A DNA stretch of 60,325 nucleotides from Actinomycetota bacterium (GTDB taxonomy: Bacteria; Actinomycetota; Actinomycetes; Mycobacteriales; Pseudonocardiaceae), in the NCBI GenBank assembly GCA_021324675.1, contig JAJPIR010000215.1, positions 1 through 60,325 of the forward strand. The letters are read 5' to 3'. Under the pieces are notes generated by a model, which was not told where the DNA came from, did no database searches, and saw nothing but the letters and a program-made list of their open reading frames with translations. The position numbers were made by a program, and so were the translations under genes. Numbering within the stretch: position 1 is the stretch's first letter; each line of letters begins with the position of its first letter. Positions 9,026-16,478 of the stretch are shown piece by piece.

Positions 9026-9271
9026 ATGAGCATCGATGATCCCGATGATGATCTTGCCACCCAGTACGTGCTGGCCCGGCGCCTGCGCCCGGATCTCGAA
9101 GGCGACGAGCTCGCCCGGCTGATCGTGTCCAGACTTGACGACGATCAGCTGCTGAACCTGGCCGGAGACGCACTGCCCTGGGCCCCGCACCCAACCGATC
9201 GCCGAGAATTAGCGCTGCGCTACGTACAAAACTTCGTGCTGGCTATGGAGAGTGACCCGGACGGCAAGTAA
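9026..9271 (+). CDS. Small acidic protein of unknown function
   Basis: The 81-residue product (MSIDDPDDDLATQYVLAR...) is acidic and predicted helical, with no membrane segment, signal or recognised motif. The ATG at 9026 has a GGAGA site 7 bases upstream, which supports translation. It is divergent from cobH and followed 40 bases later by the SOD-like gene. I do not recognise the family. Confidence 0.6.
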   Translation: MSIDDPDDDLATQYVLARRLRPDLEGDELARLIVSRLDDDQLLNLAGDALPWAPHPTDRRELALRYVQNFVLAMESDPDGK

Positions 9272-9311
9272 TCTTTGCCCCCTTACACATCGCAAGTGGC
9301 ACGATACGGTT

Positions 9312-9956
9312 ATGCGGCCCGGGAGTGACCAGTTTCACACAGGTTGGCGGTGGCCAACGCTGGTTGGGTTAGGCGCCGCCCTCGTTCTTATACCGGTCGG
9401 CCAGTCATCTCGGGAGCTTCGCCCGGCTATGCCGGTCGCTTGGTACGGCGACTCGAAGCCGGTGGTGGTATTTGGCAGCGGCACGCTGACCATGCCGAAC
9501 TCCACCTCTCGGGCCATTACATACGACCCCGATCTGGCGCCGATCGGAGCGGCGATGACGGCCACCATCATCCCGACCTCGGAAGGATCCAGGGCGCAGC
9601 TCACAGTGTTGGGACTGCTGCCCAACCGCAGCTACGCGGTAGCCGCATACAACAATCGGTGCGGGCCCACCGCGGGTGCATCCGGCGCACGTTTCCAGAA
9701 TCACCCCGATCCTGCAGCGACACCGTCAGCGCCATCGACCAATCCCCATTACGCCAATCCGGACAACGAAATCTGGCTCGACGTCCGGACCGACGCCTCC
9801 GGAACGGGCACCGCGGCCACTACCGTGCCCTTCGTCCTGACGGATCGTGTGCCGGGTTCCATCGTGGTACATGACCAGACGCATACACCGGAAAATCCTG
9901 CGCAGGCAGGCAACCTCGGTGCCCGCATCGCCTGCCTCACCCTGTCCCGACGGTGA
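9312..9956 (+). CDS. Secreted or anchored Cu/Zn-superoxide-dismutase-like protein lacking copper ligands
   Basis: The 214-residue product starts with one hydrophobic segment (PTLVGLGAALVLIPV, about residues 14-28), so it is exported or membrane-anchored. The rest follows the actinobacterial SOD-like family layout: a YxxHVHxxxCG-like site, a QNxPDP turn, NEIWLDVRTDASGTGTA, SIVVHDQ, and the closing GNLGARIACL. Where related proteins have HVH, this one reads YAVAAYNNRCG (around residue 107), so both expected copper-binding histidines are missing. The late SIVVHD histidine remains. Dismutase activity is therefore unlikely; a structural or metal-independent role is more plausible. Confidence 0.65.
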   Translation: MRPGSDQFHTGWRWPTLVGLGAALVLIPVGQSSRELRPAMPVAWYGDSKPVVVFGSGTLTMPNSTSRAITYDPDLAPIGAAMTATIIPTSEGSRAQLTVLGLLPNRSYAVAAYNNRCGPTAGASGARFQNHPDPAATPSAPSTNPHYANPDNEIWLDVRTDASGTGTAATTVPFVLTDRVPGSIVVHDQTHTPENPAQAGNLGARIACLTLSRR

Positions 9957-10022
9957 CGGGCGCGGCTGATCCCATCCTTGCGGGAGCAGTGGGCGAACCG
10001 GAACGCCGCGAGAGGTGATGGT

Positions 10023-10850
10023 TTGACGCAACCGGCCACCGGATTGATCTCGTTTATAGGCGCCGGACCGGGCGCGCCGGACCTCATCACCATCCGCGGC
10101 GCGAACCGGCTTGCCGCGGCGGATGTGGTGATCTGGGCGTCGTCGCTCGTCCCCGCCGAGGTGTTGCAGCACTGCCACGATGGTGTCGAAGTTCACGACT
10201 CGGCGGGCATGACGCTGGAGGACGTGCTCACGGTGTACGCGGAGCATCCAGACGCCAGGATTGCACGACTGCACTCCGGCGATGTCTCGCTGTACTCCGC
10301 GCTGACCGAGCAGCTGTCCTGGTGCCGCGAACATCACCGCAGTTTCGAAATCGTACCCGGCGTCGGCTCGCTGGCCGCCGCCGCGGCGAGTGCAGAGGTA
10401 GAGCTCACGGTGCCCGGCGTGGCGCAAAGCGCCGTGCTAACCCGGCTCGGTGGCGGCCGGACCGCAGCGTCAATGCCGTCGCGGGAAAGTGTCGCCGGCT
10501 TCGCCCGTCACGTCACCACGATGGCCATCTATCTGTCCACGGCGCGCCCTGGTGCTTTACGCCAGGAGCTCCTGGCCGGCTACCCCCCGCAGACTCCCGC
10601 CATCATCGTGGCGAAGGCCAGCTGGCCGGACGAGGTGGTGGTGAGGACCACGGTGGACGGGCTCGCCGAAGCGCTGGAGGCCTCCGGCATCCGCACTGCT
10701 GCGTTAGTTCTGGTGGGTCCGGCCCTGGCCAGTGCTGGATGCCGCAGCCGGCTCTACGATCCCAGCTACTCGCACGGCTGCCGCCGCAGGTCAATGCCAG
10801 GCAGTACCGCGGGACGGCCCATCCCCCCGGAAAAGCGCAAGTCGCCGTAA
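10023..10850 (+). CDS. cobM: Precorrin-4 C11-methyltransferase
   Basis: The 275-residue methylase of the cobalamin pathway is recognised by ISFIGAGPGAPDLITIRGANRLA, VVIWASSLVPAEVL, HDSAGMTLEDVL and ARLHSGDVSLYSAL. It transfers a methyl group from SAM to C11 of precorrin-4. The TTG at 10023 is chosen because a GAGGTG site lies 5 bases upstream and the protein then begins just before the conserved core. An ATG at 9978 would add 15 residues without homology. The last 25 residues (CRRRSMPGSTAGRP and onward) extend past the family's usual end. Confidence 0.9.
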   Translation: MTQPATGLISFIGAGPGAPDLITIRGANRLAAADVVIWASSLVPAEVLQHCHDGVEVHDSAGMTLEDVLTVYAEHPDARIARLHSGDVSLYSALTEQLSWCREHHRSFEIVPGVGSLAAAAASAEVELTVPGVAQSAVLTRLGGGRTAASMPSRESVAGFARHVTTMAIYLSTARPGALRQELLAGYPPQTPAIIVAKASWPDEVVVRTTVDGLAEALEASGIRTAALVLVGPALASAGCRSRLYDPSYSHGCRRRSMPGSTAGRPIPPEKRKSP

Positions 10851-11120
10851 CTATGGCTGTCACCGACTGGCGGTGCCGTGAACTCGGCGAGACCGACCTG
10901 GAAATAGCCTGGCCATGTAACCAGCGTCGAGTTCGCAACACGATTCGGCAATAGCTCAACGGGTAACTCCTCCGAGTTGGATAAGATTGCGTACTAGTAG
11001 GCATCAATTTATTTGCGTACCACTTAGTCCTCTAACGCTTATTTCATTCCAAGATGTTCGACGCTTTACGCCCTTCCGCGAATGCCCACGAAGGGGAAGT
11101 TCGCGGCTAGACTTCGCGCA
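10851..11120. other. Intergenic region of lower GC between cobM and cobJ
   Basis: This stretch has no convincing protein gene on either strand. It is visibly richer in A/T than its surroundings between about 10907 and 11090, for example CAATTTATTTGCG near 11005. It holds a small hairpin, AACTC-CTCC-GAGTT, at about 10965-10978. No cobalamin riboswitch core was found. It may hold the promoter for the cobJ operon, or be a remnant of transferred DNA. Confidence 0.4.
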
Positions 11121-11195
11121 ATGGCTGGCTTGCTGGATCAGGTGCCGGGGAGGTACGCGGCCCTGCGTGACACAGCGATCGTGCGGCTACCGTGA
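11121..11195 (+). CDS. Possible 24-residue leader ORF coupled to cobJ
   Basis: An ATG at 11121 opens a 24-codon frame (MAGLLDQVPGRYAALRD...) whose TGA overlaps the GTG start of cobJ as GTGA (11192-11195). The same overlap is used at most other junctions of the cob operons, so the frame may be translated and coupled. An internal GGGGAGG at about 11147-11153 is too far from the cobJ start to act as its ribosome site, which would make coupling useful. It could equally be chance. I recognise no family. Confidence 0.35.
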   Translation: MAGLLDQVPGRYAALRDTAIVRLP

Positions 11196-11938
11196 CGGGC
11201 ACGCTCGCTGTCGTCGGACTGGGGCCGGGCGGTGCTGCCCATCGCACCCGCGCTGCTGAGGACGCTGTCCGGGACGCACAGGTCGTCCTGGGATACCAGG
11301 CTTACCTGGCGGCGTGCGCTGATCTCACCGGCCCGCACCAGAGCGTGCTGCCCAGCGGGATCGGCGCCGAGCAGCAGCGCGCTGAGGATGCCGTACGTGC
11401 CGCGGCCCGCGGGGCCAGGGTGGCACTGGTGTCTTCCGGTGACGCCGGGATCTACGGCATGGCCTCGTTGGCGCTGACGACGGCCACCGCGCTGCCGCCG
11501 GCACAGCGACCCGCGGTCCGAGTGGTACCGGGTATCACGGCGGCTGTTGCCGCCGGGGCGCTGCTCGGCGCCCCGCTGGCCCGCGACTTCGCCTGCTTGA
11601 CCTTGTCCGATGTGCTCGCGCCCTGGGAGGCGGTCGAAGCGCGGCTGCGCGCGGTGGCTGCCGCGGATCTGGTACTGGCCTTGTACAACCCCCGCTCCAG
11701 AGGACGTCCGTGGCAGCTGGGCCGGGCACGCGAGGTGCTGGCCGAATACCGGCCCGGTGACACCCCCGTCGGACTGGTCACCGATGCGGGACGAGACAGT
11801 GCACAAGTGGAGCTGGCCACGCTCGCCACCCTTGACCCAGCCAGGGCCGGGATGCACACCGTCGTGATCGTTGGCGGTACAAGCACCAGCCGGCTTGGTG
11901 ACTGGCTGGTGACTGCGCGATCTCTCGGTGAGTTGTGA
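11192..11938 (+). CDS. cobJ: Precorrin-3B C17-methyltransferase
   Basis: The 248-residue tetrapyrrole methylase shows LAVVGLGPGGAAHRT, QVVLGYQAYL, ALVSSGDAGIYGMASLAL, VVPGITAAVAAGALLGAPL, CLTLSDVLAPWEAVE and LALYNPRSRGRPWQL, all typical of CobJ/CbiH. It methylates C17 with ring contraction. Its partner CobI, fused to CobJ in many actinobacteria, is a separate gene here at 22302-23033 on the other strand. The GTG at 11192 overlaps a possible leader ORF. Its stop overlaps a GTG that begins the mini-ORF chain before the next gene. Confidence 0.93.
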   Translation: MTGTLAVVGLGPGGAAHRTRAAEDAVRDAQVVLGYQAYLAACADLTGPHQSVLPSGIGAEQQRAEDAVRAAARGARVALVSSGDAGIYGMASLALTTATALPPAQRPAVRVVPGITAAVAAGALLGAPLARDFACLTLSDVLAPWEAVEARLRAVAAADLVLALYNPRSRGRPWQLGRAREVLAEYRPGDTPVGLVTDAGRDSAQVELATLATLDPARAGMHTVVIVGGTSTSRLGDWLVTARSLGEL

Positions 11939-12020
11939 CCGGCACCGCCGACGTACTTGGTCCCGCGGAGGCGGAATCATGACCGCCGACGTACTTGGTC
12001 CCGCGGAGGCGGAGATATGA
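11935..12020 (+). repeat. 38-bp tandem duplication with two mini-ORFs before the SUMT paralogue
   Basis: A 38-base unit (11944-11981) is repeated directly at 11982-12019 with three differences confined to the last six or so bases. Each unit holds a GCGGAGGCGGA ribosome-site region followed by an ATG. A GTG at 11935 (overlapping the cobJ stop) opens a 15-codon frame ending at 11982, whose stop overlaps the first ATG (11979). That ATG opens MTADVLGPAEAEI, whose stop overlaps the real start at 12017. The result is a chain of GTGA-ATGA-ATGA couplings. Confidence 0.85.
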
Positions 12021-12742
12021 CCGTGCATCTCGTGGGAGCCGGACCTGGCGACCCGCAGCTGCTGACCCGCCGCGGTGCCGCGTTGCTGGCCGCCGCCGAG
12101 CATGTGGTGTACGACCGCGCATCGATGGCGGAGATCTTGGCGCTTGCGCCCGGCGCCATCAAGCACTGCATCGGCAAGCAAGGCGCCATCCCGGCACCGT
12201 CTCAGGGCGAGATCAACGCACTGCTCATCGAGCTCGGTAGGACCGGTGCCTGCGTGGTGAGGCTGAAATCCGGTGACCCGTTCGTGGTGTCCCGTGGGGG
12301 CGAGGAGGCGGTGGCCTTGGCCTGCGCCGGGGTGGCCGTCGACGTGGTGCCGGGAGTGTCCGCCGCGGTAGCCGCGCCGGCGGCGGCGGGGATTCCGGTA
12401 ATGGTGCGCCAGCGCGTCCGCACGATGACCGTGGTCGCCGGTAATGACGGTGTCGACGAGGTCGACTGGACGGCAGTAGCCCGCCTGGGTGGCACCGTGG
12501 TGCTGCTGACCGGGCGCGCGGTGCTGCACCGGGTGATCGCGGCGCTGCGCGCGAGCGGGATGCCACCCACCACCCCGGTGGCGGCGATCAGCGCGGCTAC
12601 CCGCCCGCAGCAGCGCACCGTCCGCGGCACCCTGGCCCAGCCTCCTTCAACCCGGCTGCCCGCGCCGCTGACTGTCGTGATCGGCGATGTCGCAGCATTG
12701 GACGTCACCGCCTTCGCAGAGGTCCGCTGTGCACATTCCTGA
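12017..12742 (+). CDS. Uroporphyrinogen-III C-methyltransferase paralogue (CobA/SUMT-like)
   Basis: The 241-residue methylase has the SUMT layout: VHLVGAGPGDPQLLTRRGA at the N-terminus, QGEINALLIELGRTGACVVRLKSGDPF, RGGEEAVALACAGVAVDVVPGVSAAVAAPAAAGIPV, and GGTVVLLTGRA. The usual KGGDPxVFGRG is altered to KSGDPFVVSRG. Since CysG at 7104-8321 already has a canonical SUMT domain, this copy may be a dedicated cobalamin-branch enzyme or a diverged methylase with another substrate. The ATG at 12017 is the second of two starts created by the upstream tandem duplication. Confidence 0.75.
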   Translation: MTVHLVGAGPGDPQLLTRRGAALLAAAEHVVYDRASMAEILALAPGAIKHCIGKQGAIPAPSQGEINALLIELGRTGACVVRLKSGDPFVVSRGGEEAVALACAGVAVDVVPGVSAAVAAPAAAGIPVMVRQRVRTMTVVAGNDGVDEVDWTAVARLGGTVVLLTGRAVLHRVIAALRASGMPPTTPVAAISAATRPQQRTVRGTLAQPPSTRLPAPLTVVIGDVAALDVTAFAEVRCAHS

Positions 12743-12760
12743 CCGCTTCCAGCCAGCATC

Positions 12761-13513
12761 ATGAGTTCGACGCACCAAGGCCTGCTCATCCCCGCCGACA
12801 CACCGGTGCACCGACTGGCACCCCAGTGCAAGGTAGCGGCCAGCGTGCTGTTCGTACTGGTGGTGGCGTGTACGCCAGCAGGCGTGTACCGGCCGTATCT
12901 GTGGGATCTGCTGGTGCTCACCGCGGTCGCCGCACTTGCCCGGCTGCCCCTGTTGATCATGACGCGCCGACTGCTGGTAGAGGTGCCATTCCTGCTGTTC
13001 GTGGTGGCACTGCCGGTTCTCGGCGGGCCACCCCGGCTGACGACGATCGGCATCGCCCTATCCGTGCCGGGACTGCATGCGGCGGCAACCATCGCACTCA
13101 AGGCGACCTTCGGGTTACTTGCCACCTCGATACTGGCCGCGACCACGTCGCTGCCGGACATCATCACCGGGCTGGAGCGGCTGCGGGTGCCGCGGGTGTT
13201 CACCGCGGTGGCCGCGTTCATGGTGCGCTACCTCGAGGTGCTGGCGGCAGAGCTGGCGCGGATGCGTACCGCGGCACTGTGCCGGGGCGCGCATCCGCGC
13301 TGGCTATGGCAAGTCCGTGAGGTGACAGCCGGGCTCGGTGCGCTCATCGCCCGCTCCTTCCAGCGCGGGGAACGGGTGTACCTCGCGATGGCCTCCCGCG
13401 GATACACCGGGACGTTGCCAGCTGCGCTGGCTAGTGCTGCTGCGCCGCGCCGCGCGTGGGCCGGCGCGTTGGCCGTACCGGCGCTGGCCGTGATCGGGCT
13501 GGCGCTGGCATGA
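12761..13513 (+). CDS. cbiQ: ECF cobalt transporter T component CbiQ
   Basis: The 250-residue membrane protein has several hydrophobic segments and the CbiQ/EcfT coupling motif region (AALCRGAHPRWLW and LAMASRGYTG). It starts with LLIPADTPVHRLAPQCKV, typical of the family. CbiQ forms the permanent transmembrane partner of the CbiO ATPases for cobalt uptake. The substrate-specific CbiM/CbiN components are not in the window. Its TGA overlaps the ATG of the downstream cbiX-cbiO fusion (ATGA at 13510). Confidence 0.88.
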   Translation: MSSTHQGLLIPADTPVHRLAPQCKVAASVLFVLVVACTPAGVYRPYLWDLLVLTAVAALARLPLLIMTRRLLVEVPFLLFVVALPVLGGPPRLTTIGIALSVPGLHAAATIALKATFGLLATSILAATTSLPDIITGLERLRVPRVFTAVAAFMVRYLEVLAAELARMRTAALCRGAHPRWLWQVREVTAGLGALIARSFQRGERVYLAMASRGYTGTLPAALASAAAPRRAWAGALAVPALAVIGLALA

Positions 13514-15204
13514 ACCGAGCCATGCTGGTGGTGGGACACGGCAGCCGGGACGCCGACGGCGTGGACGAGTTCTGGGCGATGGCGAGGACGATCCGCGCCG
13601 CAGCAGGTGAGCTGCTTACCGGATTCGGGTTCATCGAGCTGGCCTCCCCCACCGTCGATGAGGCCATCGATGACCTGGTTGCCCGTGGCGCCACCGAGAT
13701 CGTCAGCGTGCCACTGGTACTGCTGGCCGCCGGGCATTTGAAAAACGACGGCCCGGCCGCACTGGCCCGGGCCCGGGCCCGGCACCCGCACGTGCAGTTC
13801 AGCCTGGCTCGCGACCTGGGCATCGAACCGTACGTCCTGGAAGTGGCTGCAGACCGGATCCGCGACGCGGCCGGTGCCGCCGATCCGGAGAAACTGGGAG
13901 TGGCGCTGATCGGCCGAGGGTGCAGCGACCCGGATGCCTGTGCGGACCTGTGGAAGGTCAGCCGGTTGCTCGCCGATGGCCGCGGGTTGGGCACCATCGA
14001 ACCCGGGTTCGTCTCCGTGGCCACCCCATCGGTGCCCGAGACACTGGAGCGGCTGCGGCTGCTCGGCGCCACAACGGCGGTCGTCGCACCGTTTTTCCTG
14101 TTCCCGGGTGTGCTGCTGAACCGGATCTATGCCCAGGCCAGCGCGTGGGCCCATGACCATCCCGAAGTGGAGGTCCGTGCCGCAGACCATTTCGGTCCGG
14201 ATCCGCGGCTGGCCCGCGTAGTGCTGGAACGCTACCGGGAGGCGCGCGCCGGCGATGTGCGGATGAACTGCGACTTGTGCGCTTACCGCGTGCAGCTGCC
14301 TGGCTACGAGTCCAAGGTTGGTACTCCCATCTCCCTGACCCCGCACGGTGACGGCCCGGCCACTGGCTCGCGGCGGGCTCGGCGGGCCACCCGGTTGCCC
14401 ACACCGGCACAGCCGGTCCGCCGTGGGCGGTTCATCGGCTCGCCGGCGGCCTCCCGCCCAGCCGGCGGCCACGCCGCGATCGAAATCCGCGGCGTCGACT
14501 TCACCTACCCGGATGGCCGCCAAGCATTGCGCGGCGTCTCGCTGCGGGTCGAACCCGGTGAGCGGGTCGCCTTGCTCGGGCCGAACGGCGCTGGCAAGAC
14601 GTCCCTGGTGCTGCAGCTCAATGGAGTGCTGAGGCCCTCGGCCGGGTCGGTGTTCATCGGCGGTCTTGAGGTCCAGCGCGGCACGTTGACCGAGGTACGC
14701 AGGCGGGTGGGCGTGGTGTTCCAGGACCCCGACGATCAGCTGTTCACACCTACGGTGCGACGTGATGTGGCTTTCGGACCCGCCCACCTGGGGCTATCCG
14801 GTGATGAGCTGCAGGCCAGGGTCACCGAGGCGCTGTCCTACGTCGGCCTGGTCGACGCCGCCGACCGCGCCCCACACCGGCTGTCTGTGGGCGAGCGGCG
14901 CCGGGCCGCGGTAGCCACGGTGCTGGCCATGCATCCTGAGGTACTGGTGCTCGACGAACCCACCGCCAACCTCGACCCGGCAGCCCGCCGGGAGTTCGCC
15001 GATCTGATCAAACGTTTGGGTATGACGACTCTGCTGGTCACCCATGATCTGCCGTACGCGCTGGAACTGTGCCCGCGCGCGCTGGTCATCGACCACGGAC
15101 AGATCGTCGCCGACGGACCAACCCGGGAAGTGCTCGCAGACCCTGGCTTCATGAGCGCCCACCGTCTGGAACTCCCCGCCGGCTTCAACCCCCTGGGTAC
15201 CTGA
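13510..15204 (+). CDS. CbiX cobaltochelatase-like domain fused to CbiO ABC ATPase
   Basis: The 564-residue product joins two cobalt functions. Residues 1 to about 285 are CbiX-like sirohydrochlorin cobaltochelatase: MNRAMLVVGHGSRDADG with the metal-binding His, a second half-domain (GVALIGRGCSDPDACAD), and the CDLCAYRVQLPGYE tail. After a Pro/Arg linker, residues from about 320 are a CbiO-type ATPase: Walker A LLGPNGAGKTSLV (near 355), Q-loop VVFQDPDDQLF, signature LSVGERRRAA (near 457) and Walker B VLVLDEPTANLDP (near 478). It would power CbiQ-linked cobalt import while also chelating cobalt. The ATG overlaps the cbiQ stop. No frameshift or internal stop separates the halves. Confidence 0.88.
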   Translation: MNRAMLVVGHGSRDADGVDEFWAMARTIRAAAGELLTGFGFIELASPTVDEAIDDLVARGATEIVSVPLVLLAAGHLKNDGPAALARARARHPHVQFSLARDLGIEPYVLEVAADRIRDAAGAADPEKLGVALIGRGCSDPDACADLWKVSRLLADGRGLGTIEPGFVSVATPSVPETLERLRLLGATTAVVAPFFLFPGVLLNRIYAQASAWAHDHPEVEVRAADHFGPDPRLARVVLERYREARAGDVRMNCDLCAYRVQLPGYESKVGTPISLTPHGDGPATGSRRARRATRLPTPAQPVRRGRFIGSPAASRPAGGHAAIEIRGVDFTYPDGRQALRGVSLRVEPGERVALLGPNGAGKTSLVLQLNGVLRPSAGSVFIGGLEVQRGTLTEVRRRVGVVFQDPDDQLFTPTVRRDVAFGPAHLGLSGDELQARVTEALSYVGLVDAADRAPHRLSVGERRRAAVATVLAMHPEVLVLDEPTANLDPAARREFADLIKRLGMTTLLVTHDLPYALELCPRALVIDHGQIVADGPTREVLADPGFMSAHRLELPAGFNPLGT

Positions 15205-15219
15205 ACGCCGCCCCTGCTT

Positions 15220-15285
15220 GCGCAGTCTGGATGCAGACTGCTGTTTTTTCGGCGCTTGAAACAGCAGTCTGCATCCAGACTGCGC
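15220..15285. repeat. Nested palindromic element, copy 1
   Basis: Two perfect 27-base inverted arms (15220-15246 and 15259-15285) enclose a 12-base loop containing TTTCGGC. Each arm contains CAGTCTGGATGCAGACTG or its complement, itself a palindrome with 7-base arms and a 4-base centre. It lies between the co-directional cbiX-cbiO and methyltransferase genes. Copy 2 at 19401-19463 is in the same orientation, and a half copy is at 51286-51303. As RNA it would form a very stable hairpin and could act as a U-tract-less terminator. Confidence 0.9.
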
Positions 15286-15346
15286 GTTGGGAGGCGTGCG
15301 GCAGCAATCTGACAGCGCGCTGAGAGTGGCCTGCGGCACGGTAAAC

Positions 15347-15368
15347 CCACCTGAGGATTCGGAGGTGG
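15347..15368 (+). promoter_or_regulatory. Hairpin covering the methyltransferase ribosome site
   Basis: CCACCT (15347-15352) can pair with AGGTGG (15363-15368), which overlaps the strong GGAGGTGG ribosome-binding sequence seven bases before the ATG at 15372. Six pairs with a 10-base loop could modestly sequester the site. This is a weak structural suggestion. Confidence 0.25.
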
Positions 15369-15371
15369 ATC

Positions 15372-16469
15372 ATGACCATCGTGGCAGAGTCCGCTACGTC
15401 ACAGCGTGACGCGCTGGGTGAGCGGCTATTCGCAAGCCTGCTGGGCGGGATGGAGCTGCTGGCTGTTCAGCTCGGTATCCGGTTAGGCCTGTACACCGCG
15501 CTCCATGACACCGGCGCCACAACGGCTGCCGCGCTGGCGGCGGCAGCGGGTATTGATCAGCGGTATGCGCAGGAATGGCTCGAGCAGCAGGCGGTGACCG
15601 GGATACTCGAAGTCGCCGTGGAGTGTGACGAGCCCGCCGAGCGCGCCTACGCCTTGCCCGCCGGCCACGCAGAGGCTCTGCTCGATCCGGACAGCCCGGG
15701 CTATGCCGCAGCCACGGCGCCTGGGCTGCTCGGATTGGCCAAGACGCTGGATGTGGTAGCCACCGCCTATCGCACAGGAGCAGGGGTGGCATACGAGCGG
15801 TACGGCGCGGAAGTGCGGGACTGCATTGCCGGCTTCAACCGGCCGATGTTCGCCAACGATCTGGCGACGGAGTGGCTGTCCTGCCTGCCCGATGTGCAGG
15901 CGCGCCTGCTCGCCGGCACGCCGGTGCGGGTGCTGGACGTCGCCTGCGGCACCGGCTGGTCGGCGATCTCCTTGGCCCGCGCATACCCGCAGGTGACCGT
16001 AACCGGCATCGACCTCGACGGGCCCTCGATCGACCAGGCCCGGCGCAACGCCGCGGACTCGGAGGTAGCAGACCGCGTCCGGTTCGAGACCGCTGATGCC
16101 ACCACGGCCGCTACGGGCGGCGGCTACCACCTGGCCATGCTGTTCGAGGCTCTGCACGACATGGGTGACCCGGTAGGCGTGTTGCGCCAGGTGCGTTCGG
16201 CGCTGGCTGAGGGTGCACCACTGCTCGTGGCTGACGAGCGGGTTGCCGATGCCTTCACCGCCCCTTGTGACGAGGTGGAACGCCTGAATTACGCGTGGAG
16301 CGTGTTGCACTGCCTCCCGGCTACCCGGGCCACGTCACCGCTTATCGCCAACGGCACTGTGCTGCGCTCGCCGACGGTGCGACAGTGGGCAGGTGAGGCC
16401 GGCTTCTCGCGCGTCGAGGAGCTGCCGATCGCGAACGACTTCTGGCGTTTCTACCGGCTGGAGGCTTGA
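15372..16469 (+). CDS. Class I SAM-dependent methyltransferase with winged-helix N-terminus
   Basis: The 365-residue protein has an N-terminal helical/winged-helix dimerisation region (ALGERLFASLLGGMELLAVQLGIRLGLY), resembling Rv2258c-type methyltransferases, followed by a Rossmann methylase domain. Motif I is VLDVACGTGWSAISLA (near residue 190), and the acidic ribose-binding residue lies in VTGIDLDG. The substrate is unknown. A GGAGG site precedes the ATG. It is followed 10 bases later by the SARP regulator and is probably co-transcribed. Both genes lie between two copies of a palindromic element and appear foreign to the cob cluster. Confidence 0.8.
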   Translation: MTIVAESATSQRDALGERLFASLLGGMELLAVQLGIRLGLYTALHDTGATTAAALAAAAGIDQRYAQEWLEQQAVTGILEVAVECDEPAERAYALPAGHAEALLDPDSPGYAAATAPGLLGLAKTLDVVATAYRTGAGVAYERYGAEVRDCIAGFNRPMFANDLATEWLSCLPDVQARLLAGTPVRVLDVACGTGWSAISLARAYPQVTVTGIDLDGPSIDQARRNAADSEVADRVRFETADATTAATGGGYHLAMLFEALHDMGDPVGVLRQVRSALAEGAPLLVADERVADAFTAPCDEVERLNYAWSVLHCLPATRATSPLIANGTVLRSPTVRQWAGEAGFSRVEELPIANDFWRFYRLEA

Positions 16470-16478
16470 CCGGCCCGC

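Noticed and set aside
5905-11191. Cobalamin riboswitch near cob genes
   Set aside because: I looked for the B12 box and the conserved core in the gaps before cobH, cobM and cobJ and found no match. Covariance-model search would be decisive.
11138-12529. A 463-codon minus-strand frame
   Set aside because: It is antisense to cobJ and the SUMT paralogue; low-complexity content and no motifs.
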